The position numbers and the translations under genes were made by a program. Shown in pieces: positions 18,947-28,017 of a DNA stretch of 64,000 bases; the stretch's first letter is position 1; every line of letters starts with the position of its first letter. The stretch is from Streptomyces atratus (GTDB lineage Bacteria; Actinomycetota; Actinomycetes; Streptomycetales; Streptomycetaceae). Location of the stretch: positions 100,391-164,390 of the forward strand of contig NZ_FPJO01000017.1 of assembly GCF_900119365.1 (NCBI RefSeq). Direction: 5' to 3'. The notes under the pieces are model-generated. The model was not told where the DNA came from, made no database searches, and saw only the letters and a list, made by a program, of their open reading frames with translations.

Positions 18947-20746
18947 TCAGCCGTTCTTGATGCGGTTGGTGAGCTCGGTGACCTGGTTGTAGATGGAGCG
19001 GCGCTCCGCCATCAGCGCGCGGATCTTCCGGTCCGCGTGCATCACCGTCGTATGGTCGCGGCCGCCGAACTGCGCACCGATCTTGGGCAGGGAGAGATCG
19101 GTGAGCTCCCGGCAGAGGTACATGGCGATCTGGCGGGCCGTCACCAGCACGCGGCTGCGCGAGGTTCCGCAGAGATCGTCCACCGTGAGACCGAAGTAGT
19201 CCGCGGTCGAGGCCATGATGGCCGTCGCCGTGATCTCTGGAGCCGAGTCCTCGCCGCCCGGGATCAGGTCCTTCAGTACGTGTTCGGTCAGTCCGAGGTC
19301 CACCGGCTGACGGTTGAGGCTGGCGAAGGCCGTGACCCGGATCAGCGCCCCCTCCAGCTCCCTGATGTTCCGGGAGATACGGGAGGCGATGAACTCCAGC
19401 ACCTCCGGCGGGGCGTTGAGCTGCTCCTGCACCGCCTTCTTGCGCAGGATCGCGATCCGCGTCTCCAGCTCCGGCGGCTGCACATCGGTGGTCAGACCCC
19501 ACTCGAAACGGTTCCGCAACCGGTCCTCCAGGGTCACCAGCTGCTTGGGCGGCCGGTCGGAGGAGAGCACGATCTGCTTGTTGGCGTTGTGCAGCGTATT
19601 GAAGGTGTGGAAGAACTCCTCCTGCGTCGACTCCTTGCTCGCGAGGAACTGGATGTCGTCGACGAGCAGGATGTCCACATCGCGGTAACGCTTGCGGAAG
19701 GCGTCGCCCTTGCCGTCGCGGATCGAGTTGATGAACTCGTTGGTGAACTCCTCGGAGCTCACGTACCGCACCCGGGTGCCCGGGTAGAGGCTGCGGGCGT
19801 AGTGCCCGATGGCGTGCAGCAGATGGGTCTTGCCGAGCCCGGACTCCCCGTAGATGAAGAGCGGGTTGTACGCCTTGGCGGGGGCCTCGGCGACCGCGAC
19901 CGCCGCGGCGTGCGCGAACCGGTTGGACGCGCCGATGACGAAGGTGTCGAAGAGGTACTTCGGATTCAGCCGGGCCGCCGGTTCGCCGGGGCCGGGCGTG
20001 GGAGCGGGCTGCGAGCCCATCGGCCCGGAGGCGCCACCGGGCCGTCCGGTGCCGGCGCCGCCCTGCCGGTGCTGCGGCTGGGGCTCCTGCATGTCGGGGT
20101 GCTCGGGGCGCTGCTGTTCGTAAGCCTGGCGCTCGGGCGGCTGCGGACGGTAGTCGTGCTGCGGCTGCTGGGGGCGGCCGCCGGGGTACGGCTCTCGCCA
20201 CTGCTCCGCGGGGGCCTCCCGGTCCTGGAATCCGCCGAGCCGGGGCTGCTGCCAGGAGAGGTCCTCCTGGGTGCGCGGCCACGCGCCGGGGTCGGGGCGC
20301 TGCTGCTGGTAGTCGGGGTAGGCCGGCCGGGCGGTCGGCATGCCGTCGTCGGAGGGCCGGTGCCCGTAGCCGTCGTACGCGTCGTTGTGCTGCCGCTCGT
20401 CGTGCTGCGGCCCCTGGTAGCGGTGCTGCTGGGGCTGGTGCATCGGAGGCGCGGGCGGGCTCGGAGGCTCGCCCGCGGAGTCGTCGACCGTGATCGCGAT
20501 GCGGATCGGTCGGCCGCATTCACGGCTCAGCGCCTCGCTGATGAGCGGCGCGAGCCGGCCTTCCAGGACGCGCTTGCCCCATTCATTGGGGACGGCGAGC
20601 AGTGCGGTGTCGGCGACCAGGGCAAGCGGCTGGCAGCGCTCGACCCACTGTCTGTCCTTCGGCTCGATGCCCTGTTGGCCCTCCCCGAGGAGTTGCTCCA
20701 ACACTCGTGGCCACACTGCGGCAAGATCGGCAGGTACGTCAGCCAC
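18947..20746 (-). CDS. dnaA: Chromosomal replication initiator DnaA
   Basis: A 599-residue initiator; GTG 20746 opens ADVPADLAAVWPRVLEQL. Domain I is at about 1-90. Domain II is a long Pro/Gln/His-rich linker (about 90-265), the reason streptomycete DnaA is larger than the E. coli protein. The AAA+ domain has Walker A GESGLGKTHLL and Walker B ILLVDDIQFL, and the C-terminal DNA-binding domain ends with the box-binding motif GGRDHTTVMHA. Autoregulation is likely: a perfect DnaA box lies upstream at 20876-20884. Confidence 0.99.
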   Translation of the reverse strand: MADVPADLAAVWPRVLEQLLGEGQQGIEPKDRQWVERCQPLALVADTALLAVPNEWGKRVLEGRLAPLISEALSRECGRPIRIAITVDDSAGEPPSPPAPPMHQPQQHRYQGPQHDERQHNDAYDGYGHRPSDDGMPTARPAYPDYQQQRPDPGAWPRTQEDLSWQQPRLGGFQDREAPAEQWREPYPGGRPQQPQHDYRPQPPERQAYEQQRPEHPDMQEPQPQHRQGGAGTGRPGGASGPMGSQPAPTPGPGEPAARLNPKYLFDTFVIGASNRFAHAAAVAVAEAPAKAYNPLFIYGESGLGKTHLLHAIGHYARSLYPGTRVRYVSSEEFTNEFINSIRDGKGDAFRKRYRDVDILLVDDIQFLASKESTQEEFFHTFNTLHNANKQIVLSSDRPPKQLVTLEDRLRNRFEWGLTTDVQPPELETRIAILRKKAVQEQLNAPPEVLEFIASRISRNIRELEGALIRVTAFASLNRQPVDLGLTEHVLKDLIPGGEDSAPEITATAIMASTADYFGLTVDDLCGTSRSRVLVTARQIAMYLCRELTDLSLPKIGAQFGGRDHTTVMHADRKIRALMAERRSIYNQVTELTNRIKNG

Positions 20747-21116
20747 AGGGCACGCTCTCTCGCTGGTCCCACGAATGTGTGGTTCTCGGGACGGGATGGG
20801 TGGGGACCGGCAGGCAGGAAGAAAAGGCCGGTAACTCAGCCACGGTAGTCAGGGCGACCCGCGTGGTTCAAGTTGTTGTCCACAGCCTGTGCACAGTGGG
20901 GGGTGTTGTGGAGCCGGTTTGACCGGATGGCGTAGCCGCGCGTACCGTGACCAGGTCGAGTTGTCGATGGCTGCTGCCGCCTGCCTCCGATGGGCAAAGA
21001 TCACGATCTGTGATCGTGAAGCGGTGCACTAGAGCGTTTACGCGAGTCTCTCGTGGGCGCACGGTGACAGCCAGGCGATGTCCCGCCAACACACGAGTCA
21101 TTTCTGGAGCCCCCTA
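20747..21116. promoter_or_regulatory. dnaA / rpmH divergent promoter region with DnaA box
   Basis: The 370-bp gap between dnaA (minus) and rpmH (plus). A perfect TTGTCCACA is at 20876-20884, followed within 4 bases by TGTGCACAG, so two boxes sit about 130 bases upstream of the dnaA start. Paired boxes at the dnaA promoter are known to serve autorepression in Streptomyces. No gene is seen. Confidence 0.8.
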
Positions 21117-21254
21117 GTGAGCAAGCGCACCTTCCAGCCGAACAACCGTCGCCGCGCGAAGACCCACGGTTTCCGGCTGCGTATGCGCACCCGTGCCGGC
21201 CGCGCGATCCTCGCGTCCCGCCGTGGCAAGGGTCGCGCCAACCTGTCCGCCTGA
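21117..21254 (+). CDS. rpmH: 50S ribosomal protein L34
   Basis: A 45-residue basic protein with the unmistakable L34 sequence SKRTFQPNNRRRAKTHGFR...RMRTRAGRAIL. Start GTG 21117, with GGAG about 10 bases upstream. First gene of the rpmH-rnpA-yidD-yidC-jag-rsmG-par run. Confidence 0.98.
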   Translation: MSKRTFQPNNRRRAKTHGFRLRMRTRAGRAILASRRGKGRANLSA

Positions 21255-21272
21255 TCGCTTACAGGTCATGAC

Positions 21273-21644
21273 GTGCTGCCTACCGAGAATCGGCTGAGGC
21301 GGCGCGAGGACTTCGCGACCGCAGTACGTCGAGGACGCCGGGCCGGCCGCCCGCTACTCGTCGTTCATCTACGCAGCGGTGCAACGGACCCGCACGTGAC
21401 TGGGGAGAATGCTCCCCCGCCGCGTGCGGGTTTCGTTGTCAGCAAAGCCGTGGGTGGAGCGGTTGTGCGCACAGCGGTGAAGCGGAAGCTTCGCCACCTG
21501 GTCTGCGAACGGCTTGCCCTGCTGCCCCCCGGTAGCCTGGTTGTCGTACGAGCGCTGCCCGGTGCGGGCGACGCCGACCATGAACAGCTGGCCCGAGACC
21601 TGGACGCCGCTCTCCAGCGGCTGCTGGGAGGGGGCGCGCGATGA
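21273..21644 (+). CDS. rnpA: Ribonuclease P protein component
   Basis: A 123-residue protein that joins the RNase P RNA to mature tRNA 5' ends. Opens LPTENRLRRREDFATAVRRGRR, and has the RNR-like motif AVVRTAVKRKLRHL. GTG start, 18 bases after the rpmH stop; its end overlaps yidD by 4 bases. Confidence 0.97.
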   Translation: MLPTENRLRRREDFATAVRRGRRAGRPLLVVHLRSGATDPHVTGENAPPPRAGFVVSKAVGGAVVRTAVKRKLRHLVCERLALLPPGSLVVVRALPGAGDADHEQLARDLDAALQRLLGGGAR

Positions 21645-22000
21645 AGTACCCGCTGCTGGCTCTTATCAAGCTGTACCAGTGGACGATCAGCCCACTTCTC
21701 GGGCCTGTCTGCCGTTACTACCCGTCGTGTTCCCACTATGGATATACGGCGATCGACCGGCACGGAGCGATCAAGGGAACCGCGCTGACAGCCTGGCGCA
21801 TCCTGCGGTGCAATCCGTGGTCACCCGGTGGCGTGGATTACGTTCCACCACGCAAACGTCCGCGTTGGCATGAGCTCCTGCGTAATGCCATGCGCGGTGG
21901 CAAGGGCGGGGACTCCGCCGCTGATGTGCCTGTCCGGGGATCGGTCACCGAACCCCCGAACCGGGCCGCAGAGACTTCGCCCAATGCTCAAGGAGCCTGA
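21641..22000 (+). CDS. yidD: Membrane protein insertion efficiency factor YidD
   Basis: A 119-residue protein with the diagnostic YidD core: LIKLYQWTISPLLGPVCRYYPSCSHYGYTAI and RCNPWSPGGVDYVP. It helps YidC-dependent membrane insertion. ATGA overlap with rnpA. The C-terminal 35 residues after the core are variable and polar. Confidence 0.96.
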   Translation: MKYPLLALIKLYQWTISPLLGPVCRYYPSCSHYGYTAIDRHGAIKGTALTAWRILRCNPWSPGGVDYVPPRKRPRWHELLRNAMRGGKGGDSAADVPVRGSVTEPPNRAAETSPNAQGA

Positions 22001-22003
22001 TTA

Positions 22004-23263
22004 GTGGACACGATTGCCAGTCTGTTCAGCTTTATCACCTGGCCCGTCTCATGGGTCATCGTCCAGTTCCACACGTTGTACGGGGCGATCTTCGGACCCG
22101 ACACGGGCTGGGCCTGGGGTCTGTCCATCGTGTCCCTGGTGGTGCTGATCCGGATCTGCCTGATCCCGCTTTTCGTCAAGCAGATCAAGTCGACCCGCAA
22201 CATGCAGGTGCTCCAGCCGAAGATGAAGGCGATCCAGGAGCGCTACAAGAGCGACAAGCAGCGTCAGTCCGAAGAGATGATGAAGCTGTACAAGGAGACG
22301 GGCACCAACCCGCTCTCCTCGTGCCTTCCCATCCTGGCGCAGTCGCCGTTCTTCTTCGCCCTGTATCACGTGCTGTCGGCCATCGCCTCGAACAAGAAGA
22401 TCGGTGTCATCGACCAGTCGCTGCTCGACAGCGCTCGTCAGGCACACATCTTCGGTGCTCCGCTCGCTGCCAAGTTCATGGACAGCCAGGAGAAGGTCCA
22501 GGCTCTCGGCGCCTCTCTGATGGATGTCCGGGTCGTCACCGCGGTCATGATCGTGATGATGTCGGCGTCGCAGTTCTTCACCCAGCGCCAGCTGATGACG
22601 AAGAACGTCGACCTCACGGTCAAGACGCCGTACATGCAGCAGCAGAAGATGCTGATGTACATCTTCCCGGTGATCTTCGCCGTCATGGGTATCAACTTCC
22701 CTGTCGGTGTCCTCGTCTACTGGCTGACCACCAACGTCTGGACCATGGGTCAGCAGATGTACGTGATCAACCAGAACCCGACCCCGGGCAGCAAGGCGCA
22801 GGACCAGTACCTGGGACGTCTACTGAAGAGCGTCACCGCTCACGGTGAGGTCCGCGGCAGGACCCGACGCAACACCGTCAAGCGGATCGTGGCCAAGGGC
22901 CCGGACCGCAATGACATCGAGCGGAAGTTCGTCACGGGGCTGGCCAAGCTGGGCCTCGCCGCCCAGGAGGACGGCACCGTGATCAAGAGCGAGACCGCTG
23001 TCGCCGAGGCCGAGGGCGGAGCCGCGCAGCGGCGTCAGCAGCCCAAGCGCCAGACCAAGGCCCAGCGCCAGACCGGTGCCGCGCAGGCAGGGGCCAAGGA
23101 GGCCGATTCCACCGAATCGGGCTCCAAGACCTCCCTGCAGAAGCGGGACGCGCAGGACGCACAGCCCAAGCCGGCGGGCAAGCCCGCGTCCGGCTCCTCA
23201 CGCCAAGCCAAGTCCGGACAGCGCAAGGGTCCGCAGCGGCCCAAGCACCCGTCCAAGAAGTAA
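22004..23263 (+). CDS. yidC: Membrane protein insertase YidC
   Basis: A 419-residue Oxa1/YidC insertase of the Gram-positive type without the large periplasmic domain. The conserved core is present: membrane helix 1 at about 35-55, the cytosolic hairpin (MQVLQPKMKAIQERY), then helices ending near residue 245. The cytosolic tail from about 280 is long and basic, ending in a Lys/Gln-rich stretch, which may contact the ribosome. GTG start 3 bases after the yidD stop. Confidence 0.96.
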   Translation: MDTIASLFSFITWPVSWVIVQFHTLYGAIFGPDTGWAWGLSIVSLVVLIRICLIPLFVKQIKSTRNMQVLQPKMKAIQERYKSDKQRQSEEMMKLYKETGTNPLSSCLPILAQSPFFFALYHVLSAIASNKKIGVIDQSLLDSARQAHIFGAPLAAKFMDSQEKVQALGASLMDVRVVTAVMIVMMSASQFFTQRQLMTKNVDLTVKTPYMQQQKMLMYIFPVIFAVMGINFPVGVLVYWLTTNVWTMGQQMYVINQNPTPGSKAQDQYLGRLLKSVTAHGEVRGRTRRNTVKRIVAKGPDRNDIERKFVTGLAKLGLAAQEDGTVIKSETAVAEAEGGAAQRRQQPKRQTKAQRQTGAAQAGAKEADSTESGSKTSLQKRDAQDAQPKPAGKPASGSSRQAKSGQRKGPQRPKHPSKK

Positions 23264-23277
23264 GAAGGAGTCCATCC

Positions 23278-23787
23278 GTGACGGAAGGCACCACCTCCAC
23301 GGCCGTTGAGGGCAGCGACACCTTGACCCGCCTTGAGCAGGAGGGCGAGATCGCAGCGGACTACCTTGAGGGTCTGCTCGACATCGCCGACCTCGACGGC
23401 GACATCGACATGGATGTCGAGGCGGACCGGGCCGCGGTCTCGATCATCAGCGACTCGGCACGTGATCTGCAGAAGCTCGTGGGCCGCGACGGTGAGGTGC
23501 TGGAGGCGCTCCAGGAGCTGACGCGGCTCGCTGTTCACCGGGAGACCGGGGACCGCAGCCGGCTGATGCTGGACATCGCGGGCTTCCGGGCCAAGAAGCG
23601 GGCGGAGCTCGCCGAGCTGGGCGCCAAGGCCGCGGATGAGGTCAAGAGCACCGGCGAGCCGGTGAAGCTGGCCCCGATGACGCCGTTCGAGCGCAAGGTC
23701 GTGCACGATGCAGTAGCGGCCGCCGGTCTGCGCAGCGAGTCCGAGGGCGAGGAGCCGGAGCGCTTCGTCGTCGTCCTCCCGGCCTGA
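23278..23787 (+). CDS. Jag / KhpB-like RNA-binding protein (KH and R3H domains)
   Basis: A 169-residue protein placed directly after yidC, where Jag usually lies. A KH-like domain spans about 35-95 (VSIISDSARDLQKLVGRDGEVLEALQ) and the R3H motif is at about 120-160 (RLMLDIAGFRAKKRAEL, then APMTPFERKVVHDAV). Likely binds RNA in the cell envelope regulation network, by family. GTG start with AAGGAG 7 bases upstream. Confidence 0.93.
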   Translation: MTEGTTSTAVEGSDTLTRLEQEGEIAADYLEGLLDIADLDGDIDMDVEADRAAVSIISDSARDLQKLVGRDGEVLEALQELTRLAVHRETGDRSRLMLDIAGFRAKKRAELAELGAKAADEVKSTGEPVKLAPMTPFERKVVHDAVAAAGLRSESEGEEPERFVVVLPA

Positions 23788-23804
23788 CCGGACCCGAGTT
23801 CTGT

Positions 23805-23832
23805 CGGCCCCGTCTGTTCACAGGCGGGGCCG
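23805..23832 (+). terminator. Hairpin after jag
   Basis: CGGCCCCGTCTG pairs with CAGGCGGGGCCG (one G-T wobble) around a TTCA loop, 18 bases after the jag stop; TTTG follows. Confidence 0.75.
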
Positions 23833-23896
23833 ATCTTTGTCAGCCTGATAGTCAGCCACCCACAGTGCGGTAGTGCGGTACGGAAGGACGGTTCCC

Positions 23897-24613
23897 GTGA
23901 CGGCGGAAGTAGAGCTTCCCCAGGCGCCCGAAGGGGCGCGGGCGGTTTTCGGCGAGTTCTTCCCGGAGGCTGTCCGCTACGCGGAGCTGCTGGCGGACGC
24001 CGGGGTGAAGCGGGGGCTGATCGGCCCGCGTGAGGTGCCGCGGCTGTGGGAGCGGCATCTGCTGAACTGTGCGGTGCTCTCCGAGGTCGTGCCCGAGGGG
24101 GTCACGGTCTGCGATGTGGGTTCGGGTGCGGGCCTTCCCGGTATTCCACTGGCACTGGTGCGTCCGGACCTCAAGATCACTTTGCTGGAGCCCCTGCTCC
24201 GGCGCACGAATTTCCTCCAGGAAGTCGTGGAGCTGCTGGGCCTGGACCATGTGACGGTGGTGCGTGGCCGGGCCGAGGAGGTGCTGGGCTCGCTTCAGCC
24301 AGTGCATGTGGTGACGGCTCGAGCGGTGGCCCCGCTGGACCGGCTGGCCGGTTGGGGCGTTCCGCTGCTGCGCCCGTACGGAGAGATGCTGGCGCTCAAG
24401 GGGGACACCGCCGAGGAGGAGATCGCCGGGGCACGTGCGGCTCTGGGCAAGCTCGGTGTGGTCGAGACCGAGGTGCTGCATGTCGGGGAGGGAGTTGTCG
24501 ACCCGATGTCCACAGTGGTGCGTGTGGTGGTCGGTGAGAGTCCGGGTGGTGTGAGGTTTGCCGCGAAGAGGGCCAAGGCTGCCAGAACGAGTCGTACGAG
24601 GCGCCGTCGCTGA
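23897..24613 (+). CDS. rsmG: 16S rRNA (guanine-N7) methyltransferase RsmG
   Basis: A 238-residue SAM-dependent enzyme that methylates one 16S rRNA guanine (G527 in E. coli). The start is GTG 23897 because GGAAGGACGG lies just upstream; a frame from 23873 has no site. SAM motif CDVGSGAGLPGIPLAL is at about residues 70-85 and ARAVAPLDRL follows. The C-terminal tail is basic. Loss of rsmG in Streptomyces is known to give low-level streptomycin resistance; this copy looks intact. Confidence 0.96.
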   Translation: MTAEVELPQAPEGARAVFGEFFPEAVRYAELLADAGVKRGLIGPREVPRLWERHLLNCAVLSEVVPEGVTVCDVGSGAGLPGIPLALVRPDLKITLLEPLLRRTNFLQEVVELLGLDHVTVVRGRAEEVLGSLQPVHVVTARAVAPLDRLAGWGVPLLRPYGEMLALKGDTAEEEIAGARAALGKLGVVETEVLHVGEGVVDPMSTVVRVVVGESPGGVRFAAKRAKAARTSRTRRRR

Positions 24614-24713
24614 CGCCTCCGGACGCGCTACGGGGCTGAGTGCTGCGTACGGTATGCGCCGTCTACCGACCGCGCTTCCGGTACGTAGCCGTATGTCCCT
24701 ATGCGGAGTGTCG

Positions 24714-24740
24714 TGCCCCTGTAGCTAGGCTGCAGGGGCA
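24714..24740 (+). terminator. Hairpin between rsmG and parA
   Basis: TGCCCCTGTAGC pairs with GCTGCAGGGGCA (one wobble) over a 3-base loop. It ends 5 bases before the first parS. Confidence 0.65.
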
Positions 24741-24744
24741 TCGT

Positions 24745-24758
24745 GTTTCACGTGAAAC
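24745..24758. promoter_or_regulatory. parS: parS site 1
   Basis: Perfect 14-base centromere palindrome GTTTCACGTGAAAC, upstream of parA. ParB binding would be expected here. Confidence 0.93.
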
Positions 24759-24904
24759 GTCGCTCTCTGCTGCATGGAATCATCAGCCGCGGTCGCGCGG
24801 CTGCCGCGCCGCGGCATCGCAGGCCCGTTAGGGCTACGGAGTTGTCCACAGAAGTGGATTCATCCACAGAAGAGCGGGCCTCGCTGGTTCACGACCCCGA
24901 AAGC

Positions 24905-25981
24905 ATGGCAGGCTCTGTTCATTGCGAGCCTGAAGTCGAGGAGAGTGAATCCTTGCGGTCCGACGCCAACATCGCGGGACCGATGACCGATCCGGTCCCC
25001 GGTCCCCGAACCGAATCGGCGGGGGAGGGTGTTTCACGTGAAACACCGCCGCCGATGGACGACACCCCCATCGGTCGCGCGGCCCAGCTGGCGGTTGAGG
25101 CCCTCGGCCGCGCCGGCGAGGGCCTGCCTCGCCCTGACCGGACGCGCGTCATGGTGGTGGCCAATCAGAAGGGCGGAGTGGGCAAGACGACCACGACGGT
25201 CAATCTTGCTGCCTCGCTAGCGCTTCATGGCGCGCGGGTTCTGGTGGTCGATCTCGACCCGCAGGGGAACGCCTCTACGGCTCTGGGGATCGATCACCAT
25301 GCCGAAGTCCCCTCCATCTATGACGTCCTGGTGGACAGCAGGCCGCTCTCCGAGGTGGTCCAGCCCGTACCGGACGTCGAAGGCCTCTTCTGCGCTCCCG
25401 CCACCATCGATCTCGCCGGTGCGGAGATCGAACTGGTGTCGCTGGTGGCGCGGGAGAGTCGACTGCAGCGAGCGATCCAGGCGTATGAGCAGCCGTTGGA
25501 CTACATCCTCATCGACTGCCCGCCTTCGCTGGGCCTGCTGACGGTCAATGCCCTGGTCGCCGGCGCCGAGGTGCTGATCCCTATCCAGTGCGAGTACTAC
25601 GCGCTGGAAGGGCTGGGGCAGCTACTGCGCAATGTGGACCTGGTGCGGGGGCATCTCAACCCCGATCTTCATGTGTCGACGATTCTGCTCACCATGTACG
25701 ACGGCAGGACCAGGCTTGCTTCGCAGGTTGCGGAGGAGGTGCGCAGCCACTTCGGCAAGGAGGTGCTGCGGACGAACATTCCGCGATCGGTGCGGATTTC
25801 GGAGGCGCCCAGTTATGGGCAGACCGTGCTGACCTACGACCCGGGTTCCAGTGGGTCGCTGTCGTACCTCGAAGCGGCGCGTGAGATCGCCCTGAGGGGT
25901 GTCGGGGTCCATTACGAGCCCCAGCATGCCCAGACGGGCAGCGGGAACAGCCAGCAGAGCATTTCGGAGGGGATTCAGTGA
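24905..25981 (+). CDS. parA: Chromosome partitioning ATPase ParA
   Basis: A 358-residue Walker-type ATPase that moves and spaces ParB-bound origins. Deviant Walker A KGGVGKTTTTVNLA and Walker B (YILIDCPPSLG) are clear, and the protein ends just where parB begins. The start is uncertain: ATG 24905 is used, but TTG 24953 has the better ribosome site (GAGGAG, 9 bases upstream) and the frame is open back to 24743. A parS copy lies inside the coding region and is read as the peptide VSRET. parA and parB overlap by 4 bases. Confidence 0.92.
   Translation: MAGSVHCEPEVEESESLRSDANIAGPMTDPVPGPRTESAGEGVSRETPPPMDDTPIGRAAQLAVEALGRAGEGLPRPDRTRVMVVANQKGGVGKTTTTVNLAASLALHGARVLVVDLDPQGNASTALGIDHHAEVPSIYDVLVDSRPLSEVVQPVPDVEGLFCAPATIDLAGAEIELVSLVARESRLQRAIQAYEQPLDYILIDCPPSLGLLTVNALVAGAEVLIPIQCEYYALEGLGQLLRNVDLVRGHLNPDLHVSTILLTMYDGRTRLASQVAEEVRSHFGKEVLRTNIPRSVRISEAPSYGQTVLTYDPGSSGSLSYLEAAREIALRGVGVHYEPQHAQTGSGNSQQSISEGIQ
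25031..25044. promoter_or_regulatory. parS: parS site 2, inside parA
   Basis: Perfect GTTTCACGTGAAAC within the N-terminal coding part of parA, giving codons for VSRET. Confidence 0.93.
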
Positions 25982-27078
25982 GCGAGCGTCGAAGAGGGTT
26001 GGGGCGTGGGCTGGGTGCCTTGATCCCCGCCGCTCCGCAGGAGAAGCAGGTTACGTCCACGAGGATGGGACCGACCTCTGCTGGGGCGGATGCTGTGATG
26101 ACAGTGGAGCGGGGGGTGGCTGCGGCAAAGGTGGCCGGTCTCACGGGTACTCCGGTGGTGCCGGAGCCGAGCGCGCCGGTTGCGGAGTCCGGAGCGGTCG
26201 CCGAATCGGCGGGACCTGCCGGGGCGTATTTTGCCGAGGTTCCTCTCGGTTCCATCACCCCGAACCCCCGCCAGCCGCGGGAGGTGTTTGACGAGGACGC
26301 GCTCGCGGAATTGGTGACCTCCATCAAGGAGGTGGGCCTTCTCCAGCCCGTTGTCGTGCGAAAGGTGGGGCCGGAGCGCTATGAGCTCATCATGGGCGAG
26401 CGGCGCTGGAGGGCTTGCCAGAAGGTGGGTCTGGAGCGGATTCCGGCTATCGTCCGGGCCACGGATGACGAGAAGCTTCTCCTGGACGCGCTTCTGGAGA
26501 ACCTTCACCGGGCTCAGCTGAATCCGCTGGAAGAGGCGGCTGCGTACGACCAGCTCCTGAAGGACTTCAAGTGCACGCATGACCAGCTGGCCGACCGGAT
26601 CGGGCGTTCCCGGCCGCAGGTGTCGAACACGCTGCGTCTGCTGAGGCTGTCGGCTCCGGTGCAGCGAAGGGTGGCGGCCGGGGTGCTCTCCGCCGGTCAT
26701 GCGCGGGCGCTGCTGTCCGTGGACGACACGGAGGAGCAGGACAAGCTGGCTCATCGCATTGTGGCCGAGGGGCTGTCGGTGCGTGCGGTCGAGGAGATCG
26801 TGACCCTCATGGGCTCCGATCCCAAGAGCCCTGCCAAGTCCAAGGGGCCGCGAGCCGGCGGCCGGGTGTCGCCTGCGCTGTCCGACCTCGCCACCCGGCT
26901 CTCGGACCGCTTCGAGACCAGGGTGAAGGTCGACCTCGGTCAGAAGAAGGGGAAGATCGTCGTCGAGTTCGCGTCGATGGAGGATCTGGACCGCATTCTC
27001 GGCAGCCTGGCTCCGGGCGAGGGGCGTGTGCTGGACCGGGAACCCTCCGAGGACTCCGCTGAGGACGACGAGGGCTGA
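25978..27078 (+). CDS. parB: Chromosome partitioning protein ParB
   Basis: A 366-residue parS-binding CTPase. Motifs: N-terminal RRGLGRGLGALIP, the CTP-binding GERRWRAC, the box II segment LLDALLENLHRAQLNPLEEA, and a helix-turn-helix (LADRIGRSRPQVSNTLRLLRL). The C-terminal dimerisation region ends near residue 350 (KGKIVVEFASMEDLDRIL). GTG start overlaps parA TGA. Seven perfect parS sites in this window are its targets. Confidence 0.98.
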   Translation: MSERRRGLGRGLGALIPAAPQEKQVTSTRMGPTSAGADAVMTVERGVAAAKVAGLTGTPVVPEPSAPVAESGAVAESAGPAGAYFAEVPLGSITPNPRQPREVFDEDALAELVTSIKEVGLLQPVVVRKVGPERYELIMGERRWRACQKVGLERIPAIVRATDDEKLLLDALLENLHRAQLNPLEEAAAYDQLLKDFKCTHDQLADRIGRSRPQVSNTLRLLRLSAPVQRRVAAGVLSAGHARALLSVDDTEEQDKLAHRIVAEGLSVRAVEEIVTLMGSDPKSPAKSKGPRAGGRVSPALSDLATRLSDRFETRVKVDLGQKKGKIVVEFASMEDLDRILGSLAPGEGRVLDREPSEDSAEDDEG

Positions 27079-27096
27079 CCTGCCGATGGGGTTGTG

Positions 27097-27138
27097 GGGC
27101 GGGCTGTGTTCCGGTGGTTACCGGAACACAGCCCGCCC
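27097..27138 (+). terminator. Strong hairpin terminator after parB
   Basis: A perfect 19-bp stem with a 4-base loop, starting 18 bases after the parB stop and followed by TTTGC. Confidence 0.9.
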
Positions 27139-27232
27139 TTTGCTTCCTCTCGGTGTCGGCTTCATCCCTGGGTGGATACGATTCGTTCTGGTATGGCACA
27201 TCCGGCTTGAGCCACCTTCGGTAGGGAGGGCC

Positions 27233-27331
27233 ATGCGATCAGTGAGCCACAGCCGACTGATGTCAGTGGGGCTGGGCCTGGGGCTGTCTGAGGGCTCGTC
27301 GGCAGCCTGCTCCTCGAATGGAGTGCACTGA
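27233..27331 (+). CDS. Possible 32-residue small ORF
   Basis: ATG 27233 has GGGAGGG 5 bases upstream and reads 32 codons (MRSVSHSRLMSVG...). It ends 46 bases before the acetyltransferase. The peptide resembles nothing I know and may be chance; it is listed because the ribosome site is good and the gap is otherwise empty. It could be a leader peptide. Confidence 0.2.
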   Translation: MRSVSHSRLMSVGLGLGLSEGSSAACSSNGVH

Positions 27332-27377
27332 CTGTCGTATGCGACGCGACGGGCGAAGGAAGCGAGGAACAGCCTTC

Positions 27378-27995
27378 ATGGGGCGTCGGCTCGTACCGCT
27401 CACACTGGACAACCTTTCCGATCTCCCCAGACGCTGCCGCTCGTGTGTTTTCTGGGAACTTGATCCAGTCAGTGGGGAAGCTGCGGTAAAGGCGGGAACA
27501 CCCGGGCTGGAGAAGGAGGCCTGGATCTCGGCCGTTCTCCTGGAGTGGGGGTCGTGCGGCCGCGTGGTCTATGTCGACGATGTGCCGGTGGGCTTTGTTC
27601 TCTATGCGCCGCCGGCCTATGTGCCGCGTTCGACCGCGTTTCCCACCAGCCCGGTCTCCCCCGATGCCGTGCAGCTGATGACGGCCTGGATCGTGCCGGG
27701 CTACCAGGGGCAGGGGCTGGGCCGAGTCATGGTGCAGACGGTCGCCAAGGATCTGCTGCGCCGCGGGTTCAAGGCGATCGAGGCATTCGGTGATGCCAGG
27801 TGGAAGGAGCCCGCCTGTGTGCTTCCCGCAGATCATCTGCTGGCGGTCGGGTTCAAGACCGTACGACCGCATCCCGTTCATCCGCGGCTGAGACTGGAAC
27901 TGCGTACGACGCTGTCCTGGAAGGAAGATGTCGAGCTGGCACTGGACCGGCTGCTGGGAGCGGTGCAAAAGGAGCCGGCGCTGAGGCCGCTGTGA
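27378..27995 (+). CDS. GNAT-family N-acetyltransferase
   Basis: A 205-residue acetyltransferase, probably using acetyl-CoA on an unknown amine. The GNAT core with the pyrophosphate-binding Q/RxxGxG/A motif reads GYQGQGLGRVMVQTV at about residue 110-125, and the substrate part has a Cys pair near the start (RRCRSCVFWEL). ATG 27378 is chosen because GAGGAAC lies upstream and MGRRLVPLTLDNL is a good opening. It is the neighbour of parB in Streptomyces. Confidence 0.88.
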   Translation: MGRRLVPLTLDNLSDLPRRCRSCVFWELDPVSGEAAVKAGTPGLEKEAWISAVLLEWGSCGRVVYVDDVPVGFVLYAPPAYVPRSTAFPTSPVSPDAVQLMTAWIVPGYQGQGLGRVMVQTVAKDLLRRGFKAIEAFGDARWKEPACVLPADHLLAVGFKTVRPHPVHPRLRLELRTTLSWKEDVELALDRLLGAVQKEPALRPL

Positions 27996-28017
27996 TCCGA
28001 GAGCCCATGAAAACATG

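Noticed and set aside
18222..20519. Long minus-strand frame across oriC and dnaA
   Set aside because: It runs through the DnaA-box region and overlaps dnaA in another frame; composition is Arg/Pro/Ala-rich and the translation has no domain.
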